In this document: positions 21,543-33,666 of the stretch, in pieces
Layout of the letters: the number at the start of each line of letters is the position of its first letter
Position numbering within the stretch: position 1 is the first letter of the stretch
Origin: Rutstroemia sp. NJR-2017a BVV2
Taxonomy: Eukaryota; Ascomycota; Leotiomycetes; Helotiales; Rutstroemiaceae
Direction of reading: 5' to 3'
DNA length: 64,000 nucleotides
Assembly: GCA_002946415.1 (NCBI GenBank)
Contig: NJPS01000046.1
Location: 2,108,001 to 2,172,000 of the forward strand
Position numbers and translations under genes: made by a program
The notes under the pieces: generated by a model
What the model was told of the DNA's origin: nothing
Seen by the model: the letters and a program-made list of their open reading frames with translations, nothing else
Database searches by the model: none

Positions 21543-24500
21543 ATGGAAATGGGGACGGGGACAGCGACAGCCATGGCGATGCTGTCGAAACGAGAATCCG
21601 ACGCCGAGAAAGTGCTCGATCTGTTAAAAAATCCATTTCGAAACGTAGTACGTCTCTTCCCTCCCTTCTGCCCTTCCGCCCGCCATAATCTCTTATCTGA
21701 CTGTGACGCACGAGAATAGATATCCCAAAAATCCATCTACGCCAGTTTCGCCACATCGATAGGTTTCACGCTGCTCCTCGCTATCGGATTCTCCCTCCTC
21801 CGACCCTACAACTCGGTCGTCTACGCCCCGAAACTGAAAGTCGCAGACGAGAAACATGCACCGCCGCCGATGGGGAAGGGACCGCTGGCGTGGCTGGACC
21901 CGGTGCTGAAGACGAAGGAACACGACTTGGTGAATCTGATTGGGCTTGATGCGACTATCTTCCTCCGCGTGCTGCGGATGTTTCGGAATATCTTCCTCTG
22001 CATAGCGGTCGTGGGGTGCGGTATCTTGATTCCGGTTAATATGATTAAGGGGCAGATTGGGTCGACGACGGATTTTGTGTCGAGGATTACCCCGGCGACT
22101 GTTCATGGGAACGCGAATTGGGGCATGACGATCTGTGCGTGGTTGTTTGACATCATTGTGATTTTCTTCCTGTGGTGGAACTACAGAGCAGTGCTTCGAT
22201 TGCGGAGAACGTATTTTGAGAGTCCGGAATATCAGAATAGTTTACATGCGCGGACTTTGATGGTGGGGAATCTTTTGTCTCTTTTGGGGGGGTTGCGCTT
22301 CTGCTAATGGTTTCTGATAGATTAACGATATCCCGAAGAGCTTTCGATCGGATGAAGGGATTGGGAGGTTAATTGATAAGGTTGCGCCAGAGTCGTCGTT
22401 TTCGAGAACGGCGGTGGCTCGAAATGTTAAGGAACTTCCGGAACTTATTGAACAGCATAATCAGACTGTGCGGGATTTGGAGGGTTATCTAGCCCGGTAC
22501 CTGAAGGATCCAGCGAATTTACCGCCAAAGCGACCAGAATGCTCTCCTTACAAGGACGACCCGAATTATGGTTCATATCCTAGAAGCCAAAAGTTGGATG
22601 CTATTGAGTATCTTACTGCACGTATAAAGGAATTGGAATTGGAAATCAAAGAAGTTCGTCTTTCTGTGGATAATCGAAACCCTCTTCCATATGGATTCGC
22701 AAGTTATGAGGCTATCGATGAAGCCCACAGTATTGCGTTTGCGGCCCGCAAGAAGCACCCCCAAGGCACAACTATCGTACTCGCTCCTCGACCGAATGAT
22801 ATCATCTGGAAGAATATGCCGCTGAGCAGGAGTACGAGGAGGAGGCGACGAATGTTGAATAATATGTGGGTTGCGCTACTTACAATTGTCTGGATGGCGC
22901 CAAATGCAATGATTTCGATATTTTTGGTCAGCTTGTCGAATCTGGGAAGTGTGTGGAAAGCATTCAACATCTCTTTGGCAGCTCACACTACGTGGTGGTC
23001 AATTGTGCAGGGTGTTGCATCGCCGGCAATCACGTCTTTAGTCTATTTGGTTTTACCCATTATTTTCCGTCGTCTGTCGGTGAAAGCTGGAGATCGTACT
23101 AAAACCGCTCGTGAACGTCATGTTACTGGAAAGCTGTACACGTTCTTCGTCTTCAATTATCTGATTGTTTTTTCGATCTTCAGTACAGTCTGGACTTTCG
23201 TCTCGATTGTTATCCAGAAAACGGACAACGGACAGGAAGCATGGAATGCTATCTACGAGACGGATTTGGGCTACTTGATCTTCCTCTCGCTTTGCGATAT
23301 TTCTCCTTTCTGGGTGACTTGGCTACTGCAGAGAAATCTTGGTGCGGCTGTGGATTTGGCTCAGCTGTGGACTTTGGTGTGGAGTTTCTGTTCGAGGAAG
23401 TTCTCGAGCCCTACACCACGTGAGATGATCGAACTGACTGCACCACCTGCGTTTGATTATGCAAGTTATTATAACTACTTCTTGTTTTATAGCACAGTCA
23501 CTTTGTGTTTCGGAACCATCCAACCTCTGGTCATTCCCGCCGCCGCGATGTACTTTTCACTTGATGTCTACTTGAAGAAATACCTTCTTCTCTACATCTT
23601 CATCACCAAAACGGAGTCAGGTGGTATGTTCTGGCGCATGCTTTTCAACCGCATCATCTTCGCCGCCGTCCTCGCAAATCTCGTCGTCTTCCTCGCAACC
23701 TGGGTTCAAGGGGACGGCCAACACATGGAAGCCTACAGCGTCGTTCCTCTTCCATTCATCATGCTCGCATTCAAATTCTACTGCAGTCGCACGTTTGACA
23801 ACAAAATCCACTACTACTCCGTCCGCAACGCGCTCAAAGACCCCGAATCATCACGCTCCATGCCCTTTGGCTCCAAAGGCGACAGACTCGCTTCTCGATT
23901 CGGTCACCCCGCTCTATACAAACCTCTCATCACACCTATGGTTCATGCTCGCGCTCAAAATATCCTAGCTTCCATCTACGGCGGCCGTCTTACAGATTCT
24001 AATCAAGCCGGTTCCGGGGACGTCATGTCTGTCTCGGGATACTCCGACACCTACGCTCTCGACACCATGAAGTCCGGTCAACCCGGGCGCTCGGTGTCCA
24101 AAGGCGGCATGCCGGGCTTCGAAATAGTACCGGAGAATCGCCTCGATTTCTCATATTATAAACAGAGAGCCGAATTCGGCGAAGAGCACGGCGGAGGCGG
24201 CGGTATTTACGGCCGCGCGGAAGATATCATCCGCAGTGATACTCCTGGCAGCAGTCGTTGGGGCGGGCCGGACTCTAGACCCGGAACGCCGGTCGGGGGC
24301 ATGGGCGGCGCGCAGATGTATGCGGGTGCGAATTCGCAGGCGGGAGATATTGGGATGGTGGGTGGGGGGAGGTATTGGGATGATCGGAAGGATAGTACGG
24401 AGATGTTGGGGTTGGTGCAGGGGGCAAGTATGCCGGGGGTGGTGCCGGAGGGGGTGCCGTTTGCGGCTACGCTGGGCGATTCCATGAATTCAAGAGCACC

Positions 24501-24627
24501 GGGGATGCTGGGGGGTGGGCCGGGTGGGTATGGCGGTTTGCCGCAGGAGGATTTGGATCCCGGGGTGGGGGTCGAACATGATCCGATGAGTTATGATTAT
24601 TTCAGGGGGAAGAGGACGGGGAGGTAG
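21543..24627 (+). CDS. CSC1/OSCA1-like (DUF221) mechanosensitive/osmosensitive cation channel
   Basis: Integral membrane protein of the calcium-permeable stress-gated channel family (Rsn1/Phm7 type). Exons 21543-21647, 21720-22262, 22321-24627 give about 984 aa. TM1 lies near residues 40-60 (IGFTLLLAIGFSLLRPYNSV). KEHDLVNLIGLDATIFLRVLRMF and two further N-terminal TMs form the RSN1_TM domain. A cytosolic domain (DIPKSFRSDEG ... GFASYEAIDEAHSIAF) follows, then the multi-TM DUF221 core (IIWKNMPLS ... VQGVASPAITSLVYLVLP, LLYIFITKTESGGMFWR). The tail from about residue 850 is Gly/Met/Pro-rich (GGGGGIYG, PGMLGGGPGGYGG) and ends with DPMSYDYFRGKRTGR, the PHM7_ext-like terminus. The second intron has an atypical GTGGGG donor but a good CTAAT branch site, and the splice restores the conserved segment. 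Housekeeping gene by context. Confidence 0.93.
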
Positions 24628-26340
24628 ATGAAGAGGTAGAGGGAGGGAGGAGAGGGGGGTTGTATTATAGTTGAATGAATGGATGGATGAGGGATGGTAT
24701 GAACGATGAATGCATTGGGTGGTGTTTTTTTCACTATTTCTATTTCTTTTACTTTCCTTGGCCCTTGGGAGGGTACTATTATAGGGTACGGAATGGCATG
24801 GGATAGAACGGATAAGGTTGGCTGGGTCTGTCTGAATGGATGCATAGATGGATATCGGTCGGCTGGGACGGTTTTCAGCCTGTGGGTTGGGTTGATTTGG
24901 GTATTTTAATGGTTGTGGATATTTAGCGTGCGTACATGGGGTGGCGTTTACGGGGAGGGGGGAGGGGGGTGGATTGAGGTGGAATAGGGGGCGGGGGGAC
25001 TGGGGGAGCTGATTAGGCTGATTAGGTGGTTGGTGGGTAGATGGTTGAGTTCTAGTAGAGTGGAGTAAAGTAGAATGGAGTAAAGTGGAATGAAGTGGAG
25101 TGGAATATAATTCATTGTATATACTCTGACCTGACCTGACCTGACCTGACTTGCTTTGATTCGTTTGACTCGACCTGATCTGATGTGATTCGGTCCAATC
25201 TCTTATACCCCACTAAGTAAGTTAGTAAGGTTAATAGAAATAGCTTGTTTATTTTGCTGACTAGGTGGGATGGGGATGATAGGGCATATTATTGTTTGTG
25301 CTAGATATATTGTGTGTGGATGGGTTTGGTGAGGATGGGTTTGGGGATCTTATTGAGATGGGGAGGAGGGGAGAGGGAGGGAAGAGGAAGGGAAAAGGGG
25401 ATATAGGGGTTGGGGGAGGTAGGGAGTGGAGAGGAGGTAGGGAGTGGTAGGGGGAAGCGAGGGAGTGGAGTAGAGAGGGTGGGGAAGAGGTGGGGGAGGC
25501 GGTGGAAAGGAGTAGAGACCGGGGGAGTATACAGCTACGCACGAAAACGTACGGTCACCATACCATGGCTATCTGCATCTTACTGTCGATAAAGAAGCTC
25601 CTCGGTGAAAGTGTAGTGAAGGAAGAAAGGAAGGGGCTTCTGGGTTAATGTAGGAGATTGGTCATATACAGTTAAGGAGGGAGTGTTATAGTAGTATGTC
25701 GCAGTTAATGAGGTTGATGTTAGTAAGGAGAGGGGGGAGATTGTGGAGCTGGGACTCTGTATCTGGATGGTCATGATGATGCTGATGATGGTTTTGGTAA
25801 AGAAAGGAATGAGGAAGGGACAGGGAGGAAAGGGGCGGGGGAGGGCTGGAGGATGGGGGAGGTTATAACTGTGTGTTTAGATGACTTGCGGTGTTTTATA
25901 TAACACTTTTCGCTCTAGTATTGAATTTTGCGGTTGTGGAATGGAAAAGAGATAGAGATATGGTGGATTTTTATCGATCATCAAATTGACAGAATGAAGT
26001 TTCAATGGCTGGAGACTACTGCTCTGTTGAGTGAGGTGGAATAGACATTTCGGGATGGGATATATAGTCTGTGTGGTATGTGTGGTGTATGTGGTGTATG
26101 TTTCTTGGCGGAAATTTCTGATTTTGGTGCTGCGCTGGGAGAATATAGAGAGAAAGCGGGGAAGGGGGCGCGGTGCTCAGGTTTTAGTCCAGAGGTCGAG
26201 GAGGGGGACGTCTAGGCTGAGAAATTCCGTACCTGTAAGTAAGTTTTCCCACCTCTTCAACCCACCGAGCAACCCAGTCAGGAGTTGTATGCGCCAGAAT
26301 GAGCTCGGGCATGATCAGTAGGTAGTCAATATCCTCTTCA
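24628..26340. other. Long purine-rich (G/A on plus strand) intergenic region
   Basis: About 1.7 kb. Most of 24600-25870 is strongly biased to G and A on the plus strand, with GGGGAGGGGGGAGG-like runs near 24940-25010 and 25350-25530 and GTGGAGTAAAGTAGAATGGAG-like near-repeats at 25050-25110. No gene is supported; translated ORFs are Ser/Pro or Gly/Arg low complexity. Confidence 0.6.
25126..25150. repeat. CTGAC pentanucleotide repeat x5
   Basis: Five perfect CTGAC units followed by related CTGATCTGAT sequence. Confidence 0.9.
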
Positions 26341-26570
26341 GTTTACCCACTGGGTACCCCGTAGTCATCGTAACCCATCCATGGGTGCTCCAAGCCCGTG
26401 GGATGACTTGGGGGTAGGCTGCGCAAACGGTTAACCGTGGGATGCTCATGGTAGTGCCAAGACAATCCGCGGATTATCCGCTGCGGAGCGGATAGTTGAA
26501 AATCCAGATGGTTAGTCCACGGGTACCCGGCGGATGTCCGTCGACCCGTGGGTAATCCAACCCATCCATT
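26341..26570. mobile_element. Decayed, probably nested hAT-like MITE remnants
   Basis: A left terminus TAGGCTGCGCAAACGG at 26415 matches the left end of the element at 50040-50549, and CCGCGGATTATCCGC-type palindromes follow as there. Immediately before it, CGTAACCCATCCATGGGTGC matches the interior of the 37798-38026 element (CATAACCCACCCATGGGTGC). No matching right end or target duplication was found, so the borders are approximate. It abuts the 3' end of a decayed gene. Confidence 0.6.
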
Positions 26571-26587
26571 CAATAACCGCCACGCAA

Positions 26588-27339
26588 TTAAGAAGAACTG
26601 GGGGTTTCGGGAACCGGGCAGGTAACTCCGGGAATAACAGTTCCTGAGGGTGCGAAGGCGCATTCGGCTTTCTGGACCGTTGCTTTGAACTCATCTTCAC
26701 GATTTTTTATCCTGTCAACGCAATCTGGAACAGCATCGTTGATGAGCAATATATAGTCATTGTTGGCTTTCTCGTAAGAGCGAAGAGCTGTCAGGATGGG
26801 TTCGGTGTCAGATACTGGAAGGCTTTCGCGCTTGCGAATGAGGAAGGATAGAGAGTCTTGGTAAGATAGAGGTACTTGGGGATTCATTAGCTTTCCATCT
26901 TTATGACTGACAGATGAGAGCCACCTACTCTGTAAAAGTCAACGTAGATCGTTGATTGATCCCTGAGGTCGAGTGTCTCAATACTGGTTGCGAGTCAGAT
27001 CTGGCTGTGCTCTAAGGCTTTCTGCATATGAGACGTTCTTACGGGTTTGATGTGATATCTTTGATGTTTTGTTTTAAACCGAATGCCACGACTTCGAAAA
27101 AATTGGGGATAGCCTTCGAGGTGTTAGTCTTATTCTTACCAGTGAAGAGAGTAGTCACATACCTTGGAGGTATCTAGGACCTTATGTAGGAGATATCTAT
27201 TCAAGATGACGGTTTGAACTTCAAGAACTGAGAAGGCCGTGGACAAGTCTTTGGCATTCATGCCTCTTTATTGAATGATTGCAGGAGCGGCCGATGCCGC
27301 GCTAATCATGGCGAACATGAAAATCTTGAAGAAATGCAT
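26588..27339 (-). pseudogene. Decayed small secreted protein gene
   Basis: From 27339 the minus strand encodes a clear secretion signal (MHFFKIFMFAMISAASAAPA) but meets an in-frame TAA at 27270-27268. The frame continues as RGMNAKDLSTAFSVLEVQTV. After two probable introns, the last 99 codons (26887-26588: LSYQDSLSFLIRKRESLPVS...PSGTVIPGVTCPVPE) look like the C-terminus of the same small secreted protein. I cannot place it firmly in a family; a cell-wall or hydrophobic-surface-binding type protein is possible. The stop, with hAT-like remnants directly at its 3' side, points to a pseudogene; an unusual intron over the stop cannot be excluded. Confidence 0.5.
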
Positions 27340-29705
27340 GATAATTATCTTAGTAGATGCCGCAAGCACAGAGATATATCAAAATATTCAGAAGCTGAGA
27401 TGGTGGAGTGATTAGAGACTTAATTGCGAAGCTGATGATGATGGTGATAATAAAGATGATGATATTTCGTCTTATGTGAATGACATCCCTTTATACTTGA
27501 CTCTGTAGCAGAGAACACCGTATTTCTTGCGACTTAGTGTCTCTGTAGGGTGGGAATTAGTGCTTTCAATATTTTGTATACGTCTCAATTTCCTACTGTA
27601 GTGAGACATTGTTTCTTAGGGATATCATTGATAGGTTGGTACTACTAATATTGACTGTATACTGATGTACTGGACTTCTGGATGGAATGTACTACAATAA
27701 CCTGATTAGGAAAAAAGTTCGCCTCACAATTGCCTAAACAGGATATCAAATTCCCTGAAAAAATTGAAAAGCACTGCATTCTAGTATTTCAGTATATCCT
27801 TAGTATTATTAAGCTGGCTGATATATGTATATAAGTGGACAAAAAAGAACTTTTGGTATAATATGAAAGGTAACTCTGTAACCAATAAACTATGAGACAG
27901 AATTCAGGGCTTGTGTAACTGTGAAACCGAGAGATGACGCCGCTCCAAAAGTGTGACTGCTATTCGATGGGTCTGGCCTTCTTATATAATCGTACTCTGT
28001 TCGAATATCGCTCGAAGAGTTCGTCACGTTGACCCTCTGCACGAGGAGTTTGTGACATCTCAGGTCTGCCTTTCGAGGCGCTTTAATGACAACAACTCGT
28101 GTCTAGTGCAATAAACACAGCGCTTGCCAGTGTCTCAAACTTAGTCCAACCCAGACCTTGCATATCTGTGTTGGCCCTGCGTATCAGGATCTTTATCGCA
28201 TGTCTTGCGTACATCAGGATCTGAGTCGGTTCTACCCACACTGACCTTAATTGCACCTCACATTTTCATACCATGTTTCAATCACTGATTCACAGTACAT
28301 GATCGACCACATGTTGCGGCTGCAGATTATCGGGGCCTCTGATGATAAGCGGTATATTTTGCTTGGTTCTGTGATTGGGCACGATAATATTCGAAATGTC
28401 AGGTACCCGGGGTGTCGAGACAGGATAGGACGTGGGACGGACTATTGGTGACTTTCAGCCGTGAATAGCTTCAAATTTTTCGCTGCGGGAAGGGTTGTGG
28501 GCTAAGTGCCAAGAACGTGCTTATCACTCGGTCAGACCTAGTGCGTAGATTGACAGCAAGGTTAATCTTCTCATGGAGCACGTATAAGGACACTTGACCG
28601 CGAAAAAATAGAGCTTCTTGTCGTCATACGCGGATATGGTTGATGAGCAGGACTGACTCTTCTTATTTGGCTGGGACAGTAAAAAACACACAATTCTAGA
28701 TATGCAACAACCCGAAAAATCACAATCAGCTGACATCAAACCAATCAAATCATAACCCCTCCTCAGCGTCCAGCCACAACATCACCCACTCTCAAGCCAC
28801 TCCCCACGTTGCGGAAGTGCGTCCAGGGGAAAGAAAGCATCGGTGATCATTAATCATAATCGCCTGGTGGGGAAGGTTGTCGTGTGCTTGATCTGCATGC
28901 AGCAGCGGGGAAAAGTATAATATCTATTTCAGATGAGAAATGGATTGAACTTGTACCTAGCTCTGTGCACTCTTTCCTTACCTGCATTGCATATACTGAA
29001 ATCGCTCCTTCTCGACTGTGCGGTGTATTACTGATTAATACACTACTGCTGTCTGACATAACAGCATTTGATAAATAGCTACCTTTCGCCGCGCTCCTTA
29101 CGTAGTGAGCATCCTTTTATTTTGTTTCTCACTTATATACTCCTCCCCCTTCCATCTCCTGCATAAGTTAACTTAACCTCGCTCACCAAGGAGTAGGTGA
29201 CACAAACTTCCTACCTCCATACTACCTCCGCAATTCACATTCCCGACAACAGCACGAGCAAACCACACCATGTTACCTTCCCCTTCCGTCATAGACTGCA
29301 CATCCATCAACTCGCGTATATGCTTGGCGGCTGTATTCGTAATGTGATGCTTGAGTGAACGCGAATGAAGGGGCATGACGGATTGATGGCGGAAAGGTGC
29401 AGATTTGTTGATTATGAAACAAAACGAATCGCTCAGTTTAGAAGGCAGTGAATGTACTTTTGATTGGATTTTAGGGGCTTCTATTTGCGATTTCTGGGCA
29501 GGTCTTTTTGGGCAAGACTCAGGTGGAAGTACTGAGGGGATGAAAAAGAGAGGGATTGAGCAAGTTTTAACAGGAAGGCAAGTAACCACTCCGTACTTTT
29601 CATTGATGGGAGAATAAATAATATCTATATTGAATATGCGATGGAGATGCGCCGTGCGCAAATACGATGAAAACAAGCAGGAGACAAGAGAAATCCAGTC
29701 CGATG
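27340..29705. other. Intergenic region
   Basis: About 2.4 kb, AT-rich in 27500-27900. No RNA gene or credible CDS recognised. The ORFs at 28251-28451, 28524-28748 and 28850-29078 lack domains. The 256-aa minus ORF at 29173-29943 overlaps the last exon of the permease in another frame and is not called. Confidence 0.45.
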
Positions 29706-31463
29706 TTACCTGCCGGTTACCTTTCGCTCGTACCATCGCATAGGAGGATATGTTACAATGGTGAAGACGGCGCTTAAGAAAATGCCCACATCTCCTCCAT
29801 ACGGTCCGAATTTGAGCGCAATTGGTCCTGATGCAATTATTAGTCACTGAACGGAACAGGAAAGTGAAAGAAAGAGGATATAGTGTACTTACCGACATAC
29901 CAAACTTGTGCCATACCGGGTAAACCACCAGCGAGGTATCCAATCAACAGCGACATGACAGCGGCTAAACCCCAGGGTAATTTACTCGGCACGTCCCAAA
30001 CATTCAGATTGTAACCCTCCTTGCGACGGAACCAGACGTCTTCGATTAAGAGGATAAATGTGAACGAGACGGTCCAGTAACCCAGCAGGGATACGAAATC
30101 GCTAACAATGCTGGATAAGTGCGAGCGGCCGGCAATAGCCAAGACGGCGATGACGAGAGCGTTGACGAAAGACCAGACGAAGCGGGGGATGGCGTGGAAG
30201 TAGTGGCCGAGAAGTTGGAGGGAGAGACCGCTGGAATAGTTTACCGCGACGTTGTTTCCGATGACAGAGAAGACGAGGAGAACAACGCAGAACTTGGCGA
30301 AGCGGTATGGATGGTAGGATTGGATGAGGAGACCACCAAGTCCGTGGTTTACGTAGGCGTCTGTGAGGTCTGGGTTGGCTGTTGATGCGAGCGCGGCATT
30401 TCCGATACATGCGCCGATGACGGTTACGAATATTGTAGGGATGGAAATACCGAAGATGGTAAGGAAGAAAATCTTCCAGCCCTTGGTCTTTGCGGGGTAG
30501 TTGCAGTAATAATCCGAAGCCATTGAACACCATCCGGACGCAGAGGAGAAGCAGACGGCGAAGAAACTGAGCCAGGAGCCAGAGAATCCAAGACCAGTTT
30601 CAACACCTGGAATACTTGCATCCATCTTTGGCGCAATTTGACCAATCAAGATACACATGAGTATGAATGTCATGATCCATGAGTACTTCTCCCAAGTGTG
30701 AATTATCTTGAATCCGAAAATGGACACAACATAACTGAGGATTGCAATAATGACGATTCCGACAGCAATTGTCATGGTATAATTCGAAACGGCAGCTAGA
30801 ATTTGTCCCACAACGACCATGTTGACCACAGCGAAACCCCCACCAATGATGACATTGAGAAGCGAGCAGAGCTTAGCGCCGTAGAAACCGAAAGAGTATC
30901 GAGATGTCGAAATAGCACGCAGACCGAGCTTGAGTATTGTCAGCCTTATCTTCACCACATATCAGAAGAATTGGTATGGCACTCACCCTTGGACCCAGAG
31001 TACCGCAGTAACCTGTACAAGCAGCTCCCAAAATAGTTGCGACAACGATTGCGCCGACTGATGCACCGAGAGATAAACCGTAGACTTCTGGATCCGGACC
31101 TAGAAGACCAATTGGAAGGGTACCGACATGGCATGTCATTGACCACCAGAGCAAGAAGACGTTGAGAATGGACGGAGGTTGCTTGTCCTCTTCGTGAATG
31201 CGATCGATTCCCTGCGTCTCGATTCCCATCTTCTCGTCGAGCCATTCTTCCCCACGTCGCAGCTTGCGCAGGAAACCTTTCTTCTGCTGGAGCTCTCTCG
31301 CCAGAATTACTTCTTCGGATTCGCCCACGGAATCGGGCGTGCCATCGTCGACCACAGTAGAACCGAGGTCCTTTTCGAGGCGGCCGGCCTCCAAATCATG
31401 CGAATGCTTTACAGCATGAGCATGCTTGAGGTCGGCTTGATCACCATGGACGAAGTCTGACAT
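29706..31463 (-). CDS. NCS1 nucleobase:cation symporter (Fcy2-like purine/cytosine permease)
   Basis: Plasma-membrane uptake of purines and cytosine with H+. Exons 31463-30987, 30928-29893, 29827-29706 give about 544 aa with in-frame joins (GTGAGT and GTAAGT donors). A cytosolic N-terminus of about 95 residues precedes TM1 (ILNVFLLWWSMTCHVGTLPI). Family motifs: GPRLGLRAISTSRYSFG over the first splice junction, ASGWCSMASDYYCNYPA (TM5 region of the Fcy branch) and YSSGLSLQLLG. About twelve TM segments are visible. The C-terminal exon ends PPMRWYERKVTGR; leaving its intron unspliced would give a false, shorter end. Not linked to the cluster. Substrate within the Fcy subfamily is inferred. Confidence 0.9.
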
Positions 31464-33666
31464 TGCGCCAAAAAGGATTTCTGGTCACTGTTGAGAGGAC
31501 AGAAATCGAGAAAGATAAAAAAAGCTGCTGCGGAGGGTAGGACAATTAAGAGAGAGAGGGGATACCACCAGGCTACATATGTATGCAACGGTAATCCGAG
31601 GCTGGACATTCTAGAAGATTAACCAGCAGCATGGGAAAATCCTTACAGATCTCGGCGACGAATCAATTGCACGAGCACGATAGGTGAGCTGTACGAGCCT
31701 TGATAAGGACATGATGGACATCGCGGACATGGAAGCTTGAAGCAGCTGCAGCCGTATTAGTGGTTCATGGAAGATAAGGATACTGGTTGGTCGAGTCTTG
31801 GCTGTTGCTGCATCAGGAAGGTCTTTGGTGAAAACTGGGGATTTGGCGAGGGGCGAGGTACAGAGTCGGACGCCCCGTTCGCGATAACTTCAATCGGCCG
31901 ACAATGCCCCGGCTAAGCTTGCTTCGCGTAGCATCGGCAGACGCCGCGCACCACTGCTTGAACACGTCTCGTTGGATAGATTAGTAGATAGCGAGACCTA
32001 TTGGAGCCCAGAGGCGAGATACGGGCCACAGATACTTTCGTAAAATAGATAAATCTCCACGAACTAGATGAAGCTTCACGATAGCGGCCACATAGAGCGT
32101 TAGCCATCGTGTACTTTTCAGCTAATCGCTCTAGTCGATAGGGGAAAAGCGTACAATGCAATAACTGGTCAATCGATAATGAGAAAGAGGAGCCACGAAA
32201 ATGTGTCATGCGGGGCATCGCGTAACAGCATAACTTATAATGCTGTGAACGGACAACTTTTACTTGTGTTCGTCCGGTGGCACGAAATTTAGAAAGATCG
32301 TTTTCGTACGAGCTTGGCTGACACGCTGACAGGCAGGATTTTGGCACCACGGTGCGACGGTGCGACGTGATACAGGATCGAAAGTGGCGGGATGTCATCA
32401 CGTGGCGATGTTGGACAGAGTGTGATTGTTGTGTAACGTCATGTCTGTGTTGTTGCTGTGGGAAGACAAGATGATGTTCACGGAGTATATATAGATGGGA
32501 AGACACAGCTCCCGAGACAATACGGAAGTGATATCGGAGGATTGGCGCCAAGGTGCTTGTCGCCATGACGGCAGTACCAAGCTTGAACCCAAATTTGACG
32601 ACATCTCTTGGAATTTTTGTTTCTGATTGAAAGGCTCGAGAACGGCTGTGAGGTGTAGCTGCACGGTGCTGCTGCTGATCTAGCCACCGCCAATGCCTTC
32701 GTTAACTACCTGAAGCCTGTGATACATCGACCTATCTGTCTGGTTTTCGTTTTTTATTTCTTCTTTTTTGTTGATACTGCGATGGCTGAGAGTCGCAACT
32801 CACCGATAAGTGCATCGTGCAAGAGCTCTTAATTCAGTGGCACCTCCCCAAGTAAGTTGTACGCCGTGTCTTTAGATTATGTCGCCCTCAGCCACGAAGT
32901 GCAGGGTTTCTGTATTTCCAAGGTCGCTGCTTCTTCAGGTAGCATTTCACGGTCAGACTCTGCTCATGTGATAGTCGAGTGCTCTGTGGTATATACCTTC
33001 CGCCAAAGAACGAGACTGAGTTTGTGTGGGCGGAAATATGAGCATTTCTTCGCGTATGGGTCGAGATTGTAGTCGGCATGTGGTGATGAGAGGCCTATAT
33101 CGTGGGCTGCCAGTACTTCAAGCCGAAACGCCTTTATCATTTGCTTTTCCACCAGTTGGTCGTGTCAGTGTTTGGTTAGCCGTATGGAGGTATTTATGAC
33201 CAATGATGGGTACAGGACGAGTTGTCTTGTAACTGTCTGTCTACTCTGAGAACTTCTTTTTGGTCACAGGAGGTTTGGGGTAGACGCGATGTATCAGAGA
33301 ATGTAGCTACTCTCATAATCAATTAATGGACTCTTTGGATAAGTGACGTTTCACTGACTTGTTGGGTATTTTTTGGTCTCACAGCTGGGAATTCATAGAA
33401 AACGGAGACGTTCTCTTCCACCCAAGAAGAGTTCACGGCAGCACGAAGAGACATGTTGCGCCATTCCATGAAATTTGTGTTGGAACAAAACTGCGCCGAG
33501 AGGTGAAGCTAGCTGAATCAACTATACAATAACTTTACATCCGCGTACAAACAACAGAGAACGAAATGGTATATCCTTGGGATACTAATCGCATCCAAGT
33601 TTTCGGGACATGCATGTAAGTGAGTAATTGGAATGCCTTCTAGTAACGCCGGGCTACCTAAGTCCA
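31464..33666. other. Intergenic region upstream of the permease
   Basis: About 2.2 kb. A 217-codon minus-strand ORF (31913-32566) has no domain and Ser/Arg/His-rich composition, so it is left out. The first part must hold the permease promoter. Nothing else recognised. Confidence 0.45.

Noticed and set aside
29173..29943. 256-codon minus-strand ORF
   Set aside because: Reads through the last permease intron and exon in a different frame; the spliced permease explains the coding signal.
31913..32566. 217-codon minus-strand ORF upstream of the permease
   Set aside because: Ser/Arg/His-rich without domains, no introns or clear start context, overlaps the promoter region; length possible by chance.
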